From contig NC_090942.1 in assembly GCF_040807025.1 (NCBI RefSeq), forward strand, positions 76,117,987 through 76,181,986: a stretch of DNA of 64,000 nt. Reading direction: 5' to 3'. A program made the position numbers and the translations under genes. Below, in pieces: positions 58,641-64,000 of this stretch (position 1 is its first letter; every line of letters begins with the position of its first letter). Source of the DNA: Struthio camelus. Lineage: Eukaryota; Chordata; Aves; Struthioniformes; Struthionidae. Below the pieces are notes generated by a model. It was not told the origin of the DNA. It saw nothing but the letters and a program-made list of their open reading frames with translations, and ran no database searches.

Positions 58641-61600
58641 CTGGTATATCTCTTTTATTGTTTTTGTTCTGTCTTAGATTAAGTTTATTAACAAACTAGT
58701 TTGGGGGGGATATTAATGTGACTTGGCTCAAGAAAGTGACAACATTTGCAAAGTAATGCTTGCCCCTGCAGACAAACCTACATGCCATAGAGCAATGGGC
58801 CAACATTCAAAAGCAAGTAACCTTATTTCTGCCAATTGTCCAGTTAGTCCGTACTCTATTTCACTTCTGCAGAAAAGATTATTAATTAATAATAATTAAT
58901 ATTAAAAGAATTCCAGGAATAGATCTGCCCCAAAGACATAATTTTGAAAAGCATCAGAAACTTGTTTTTCAAAGTGCTTAGGAAATAACTGAACCTCACA
59001 ATGGGAACTTGACATCTAGATTGCCATCTAGACAGCTTCTAAAGGTATTTCAATTCCCAGAGAGTGCCTGATCAAGATCTTCAGAAGTAAATCTTAATAT
59101 GAAGACACAAGAAAGCAGATTCATCTTTCATTTTTAGGAGTTTGTGTATCAAGAATTTCTCATGCTTTGCAAGATTCCCAGGAATTGATTCAGACTGTTT
59201 TTTAGAAAGAAAGATAATCTAACTGGAGGTATTTACCTTTGCTATCAATTCTAAGGGGAGCCTAGATGGCCAGCTTTGATTAGTCACCTAACTTTCAAAT
59301 GCTTAACTGACATTACTTGAGATGGGTGTTACCAGAGATTGTAAAAAAGGAAGTGATGGGTACCTATCTGTATTTTTGGCCACCTAAAATCAGTTTTTAA
59401 ATTAGAATTTCATTCTTAAGCTACTCTGGATACCTAAAACATAACTATTCTCAGAGGACAGACCTAGATTTTTATGTCAAAAGCTTCCTTCAGATTTAAA
59501 AAGAATTGCCAGTGTCTAACCATTTTAAAATACCTAAAAACAATTAACGGGTAGTTATTTTTGATGTGAAAACTCTGAAAGCAAAGATATTGCAAATGAT
59601 TTTCTTCATACAGTTTTCAAAGTGGAGAACAACTGCATTTTGTCAATTCAAAAATGTAGATTCTTGCCTGGAATGATTTTATCTCAATTAAAGTTCCTTT
59701 GCAGAGTCAAAGAATGTAATGGCTGAGAGTCTCAACAAAAGAAAATTTAAAGGGCACATGAAACCGCAAAAAGATGTGTTAAGACTGGACAAAGATTAAA
59801 AAAATAGTTCCTATTTTAAATCATAGTGAGAAGATAAAATCTTGAAAAAAAAAAAAGGCCAAAAACCTGGAAGGAAAAAAAATGGAGATGGTAGGTCAAA
59901 ATATATTTCTTGATACTTTAGCAATATTTTGTTTCAATTTTGACCTTCGTAAGTGTTTCTAAGCAACTAATTTACCTTTTTTGAAAGAAAATTTAGTTAA
60001 TATCAAAACAGGAATTTGTTATGTTTCAAAATGTTAAAACTTTTTCCCCAAACCATTATTGATGGAAAGCAAACCTTCTCTTTCAAAAAATTAATGATTT
60101 CAAGAAATCTGACGTTATTGTTTAGACTTCGCTGCACCATTCACTGAATGAGGTAAGAAAAAAATCTTACCTCAAATCCCCATTATCAAAATTGCATCAA
60201 TTAACATCAACTGAAAATGATCCCGTGCTTTCCTTCCTTTGTTGCCTAAAATTACATGGTAGCCACATGGTGATGAACATCTATTTTATCATCGTTGCAG
60301 ACTCAGCTTCATTGCAGTGCTTGAAGATGCGATCACTACATATGTACTGTAAGTCATGCTAAATGACTGAGGCAAAACAGACAATATGCAATATGGAAGA
60401 CTTTTACAATGGTTGCGTTAAGACAGCTTCCCATGTTCTGGACAAGTGAACAACATGCATGATCCAGGTTGCAAGTTCTCTTAGACATGCCTATGATGTT
60501 TGAGTTGCCTGGGAAGAATAGAAATCTGGCATGACATCACACAGAAATTCAGCTGCGTTGGTTTCATCACACTCAGGTGCTGTGAGCACCCACCCAGCAA
60601 CAGAAAGTGCACAACTTTCCATATAAGACTAATGTGACTACTGTGCCCATTCTTCTCAGAAATGGACCTGCAGTGGCCAAAGTGACCTCTGCCTCATGTC
60701 TCTAAGCTTATTTTAGTTCCACCTTGAATGTTAGGACTAGCTGTCAGTAGCAAGACAATAGACCTATGGCAAAACGTGTCTGTCCTTTGAGCCTGTAGTG
60801 TTAGAGGGAATGGCTTTTCGATCATTCAAGGCAATAGACTTTCTAACTCAAATGCTACACATTTGTAACTGACATCTGACAAGCTTGGTAGCAGCTACCT
60901 GTTACACAAGCAATTGTTTGCCATATTGAAAATATCAAATTTTCACAAATACCTCCTTTTCAAGGCAGAACTTTTATTCTGTTTCATGGCATCTGGAAAG
61001 AATTGTTTAAATGAGTGAGCTTAGATTTACAGGAATATTTGGCGATATCAGTCAGTGGGGAATGTGATTAGCATAACTTTTATATATCTGGGACATTTAG
61101 AGGCACGTGAGTTTCATGGTACGGAGAGATCAAAAGGTGTGTAAGTTTCTTTGTCTTAGGACTTTCTGTTTTATGTCATGCTGAAAAATATGCTGAAAAA
61201 CAACTCAGATGCACCTGAGACATTCAGAGTAGGCTTGAAACAAAGCCCAATTAAATGAATGAAAAGATTCCAGTGGATACTATTGTTCTTTAGATTAAGT
61301 CCATAGTGAATGCGGTGAGTAACCTAGTATATACTGCTAGTGATGAATATACTAGCACTTAAAAATAAACAAACAAGGGCATTTCTATTCCTCCAGTTAT
61401 GTTCCTCCATGAAGTGATATAAATTATAAGCAATAACTGAAAGTTTCTATGACCTCATAGTAGGAATTAATTCCTTTTTTTACTTCAGCTGTGTTTCTTT
61501 GTGTTGAGAAGCTACATTGTATTTAATGTGAGTTAGTATTATTAATTAACAGTGTCATGAGAAAGATCAGAGGAAAGCAGCATTGAAAGATCAAAAGCAC

Positions 61601-64000
61601 AATTAGGGTTAAAGGTTAAAAAATAAAACATAGTTGCTTGGACACAAGAATCATGTGGCTACTTTTTAATTACATGAGAACTACAGAAGGCTTTCCAGTA
61701 ATACCACAAAACTACATAAATAATGTTAAATATAACCTTATCAGCATGGAATGATAATTAACCAATTTATGTATAATTCCAATTTTGCAACTCAAAAACC
61801 AAACCCACAAAAAGTACAATAACGGTGCAACGAACGTTCCAGTCACCACTAGCTTCAGCAGGATCGTGCCTCCTGACAGCAGTAGCAACCATACGCCACG
61901 GTCGTTAATGAAGCCCTGATCCTGGTAAGAGCTATCCACGTGCTATCTTTATGTGGTGAGAGCTGTTCAATAGGACTGTTCTGGGTATACAGTTGAGAGT
62001 GTGTGTAATGCTGGGGCAGCACTGAGGTCTCAGAAAGCGCTGTTGCCTGTTCTCTATGGTGACAGGTTTCCCCGGAAGAAACGACCTGCTTTGCTGCCAA
62101 GAATAGCATGATTGTTGTCATATCTTAATGACTTATTTGGAAGATCAACAAAATACAGGGCCAACAATGAAGTGGTGAAGGAGTAAGAAATAAAAAGGTT
62201 TTAAAACAGAGCCAGGTGGAAAGTGGTAAAAGGTTTTCCAGTGACTGTTGAAAATTGTTTTAATGACATAGTTGTCTAAAAAGACAATTTTAATCATCCT
62301 TTCAGCTAAGATGGTACAGTGGATTTTAAATTTCAGGTGACATATGCGGAATGGTCCAAAAAAGACTGGAACTTTGCAAATAATTTCTTAGCTGAACTGG
62401 TCACTTTTAATCAATTTGCTTTCGAAATGTTGGAACGAATGTATACATCATTCTTTTGGAACTTAAGTGGAGATCAAAGAAAATAAATGTTCTGTTCACA
62501 CAAAACATGATTTCAGTGTTTATACAACATGAATGCTACAGAAATTTGAAATATTTCACCAGTTTGATAGATTATCTGTCAAGTATCCAGGGTGATCACT
62601 GGTTTCTTCTTCAACTGCAAGATAAGATACAATGGGGAAAAATAAGCTGTAGAAAAAGGAAAGTTCATTCACCCAAAGTTCTCAGGAGATAGATAAGCCT
62701 CAGGCACAGGCCTAGTGTAACGTGACTATTTAGCTGGGAGGTACAGGCATCTGTAGAAAGGATCATGCCTCGTCATTTTCAGTGTAGGAAGTTTTATGCT
62801 TGCTGAAGGGCAGAGACACAAGCCATGTCCAGAGGCATATTTAAGTACAAGGCATAGATTTTTCATGGAGAGGAAAATAAAGTATTCATTTTTCACCTGG
62901 ACATTTGCCTTAATTAAAAGTATTCTAAAATCACCTGAAAGTGGTCTTCCGAATGTACATGGCTTATCCATATTTGACTGTTTTGTCATGTCCTACTGCA
63001 GTGAAGGTAATGTTATTCCATGGAGTATTTTTCAAACAAGCTCCCTGTTTTGCTTGGCTCTCTCAGATATGTCACCTTTTTTCTTAAGAGGCTGATGCTG
63101 TCCGCTTCCTTCTTTGGAGTAGCAGCAGCAGGCAGGAAAATACCATTAACATTTATGAGTCATGAACTTCAGAGCATTTTTCTCTTCTTGTTAACACACA
63201 AATGACACTGGTTTATCTTTAGAACTGCTTATATATTTTGTCCAAAGCGTGACATTCTTTGTTAATTCTGCCATTCTCTCTCAGCTAAAATATCACTGAA
63301 TTTCTTGGTTAGCAGAGCGCTGCCTGGCCAGGGAAGAGATAACTGAGCGCAGAGTCCCAGCGTTATGTGAAGTACAGTGGAGATTTTAGAAAATGGAGAA
63401 GGCAGGAGTAGTTCCAGGACATCTGCACACATACCAGGTAAACTCTGTGAAGTGTTTCTCACACCCTGCTTCACTTCAGGAAAACTGTGTATGTTAGATA
63501 ACTAAGGGCAGGTGATATCCCAATGATGGGAAGATGTTTTTTTTCATACAGTGTTGGTCACATCAAGGGCAAGGAGGCAGTAACAGGTTTACCTTAAACA
63601 CTCATCTATGTGAAAGGTACAAAAGTACCTCATATTTTACTAGGATTTTACTTCATATTTGCTACCTCAAGTAAAGGCAGCTTTTTCCTCCTGTCGTGGT
63701 GAGAGTGGCTAAGAGGCTGAATAAAGAACTTACAGCCAAGATAAAAAGAAACCATGTAGTTTTCTTGTGAGCTTTTGTTTCTCCCTTGATCAAAGAGACA
63801 AGCAACATAACTTAGATAAACTTCTGCGCTTGCATAAGCCACCACAGCTGCCCCAGCACCCAGGGGCCAGAGCACAGCTCAGACTCTCCACAGCACGGTG
63901 TGGTGTACCCTCACCTTTGCAACTTCCCTGTTCCCAGCCACATTTCCAAACAGAGCAGACCTTAAGCAAAAAACAATCCTTGTAACTGAAGATATAAAAG
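58641..64000. other. Intergenic DNA downstream of GYS2, no gene recognised
   Basis: AT-rich sequence. I looked on the - strand for the spexin (SPX) precursor expected from mammalian synteny, using its peptide core NWTPQAMLYLKG, and did not find it. A small patch with several CpGs (about 61826-62090) and the last 200 bases, which are richer in GC, stand out slightly. No exon can be supported. Confidence 0.6.

Overview
The window is vertebrate nuclear DNA and almost certainly avian. It is AT-rich, has long introns with GT-AG splice sites, and carries several chicken-repeat-1 (CR1) LINE copies that end in the CR1-specific 8-bp tail (ATTCTGTG)n. There are no operons and no bacterial, plasmid or phage features. 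Most long open frames are chance frames in introns or antisense shadows of the CR1 copies.

The one recognisable host gene is GYS2 (liver glycogen synthase), on the + strand and apparently complete. I could place 16 coding exons between 8602 and 57925. All 15 junctions are GT-AG with compatible phases. The joined CDS is 2115 nt (704 codons plus stop), against about 703 residues for the mammalian protein. The UDP-glucose loop, the E-X7-E catalytic pair, the glucose-6-phosphate arginine cluster and the N- and C-terminal phosphorylation sites are all present. The distal candidate poly(A) signal is at 58608.

Layout. 1-4.1 kb: intergenic, nothing recognised. 4.15-4.7 kb: an AATAAA plus poly(A) stretch that looks retroposed, directly beside a short CpG island with GC boxes. 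4.97-6.30 kb: CR1 copy A (- strand). 6.3-8.6 kb: GYS2 upstream region with weak promoter candidates. 8.6-57.9 kb: GYS2, with CR1 copy B in intron 1 and CR1 copy C in intron 2, plus small tandem and simple repeats. 57.9-58.6 kb: 3' UTR. 58.6-64 kb: intergenic, no gene recognised.

The most notable signal is the CR1 set. The three copies have different 5' truncation points, so they look like separate insertions. They are about 99-100% identical where they overlap and share the same reading-frame breaks in ORF2. This points to a recently active source element that was already defective and was probably mobilised by another element's enzyme. The copies also flank GYS2 exons 1 and 2 as long near-identical repeats, which could promote rearrangement. 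I found no convincing undescribed molecular system beyond this.
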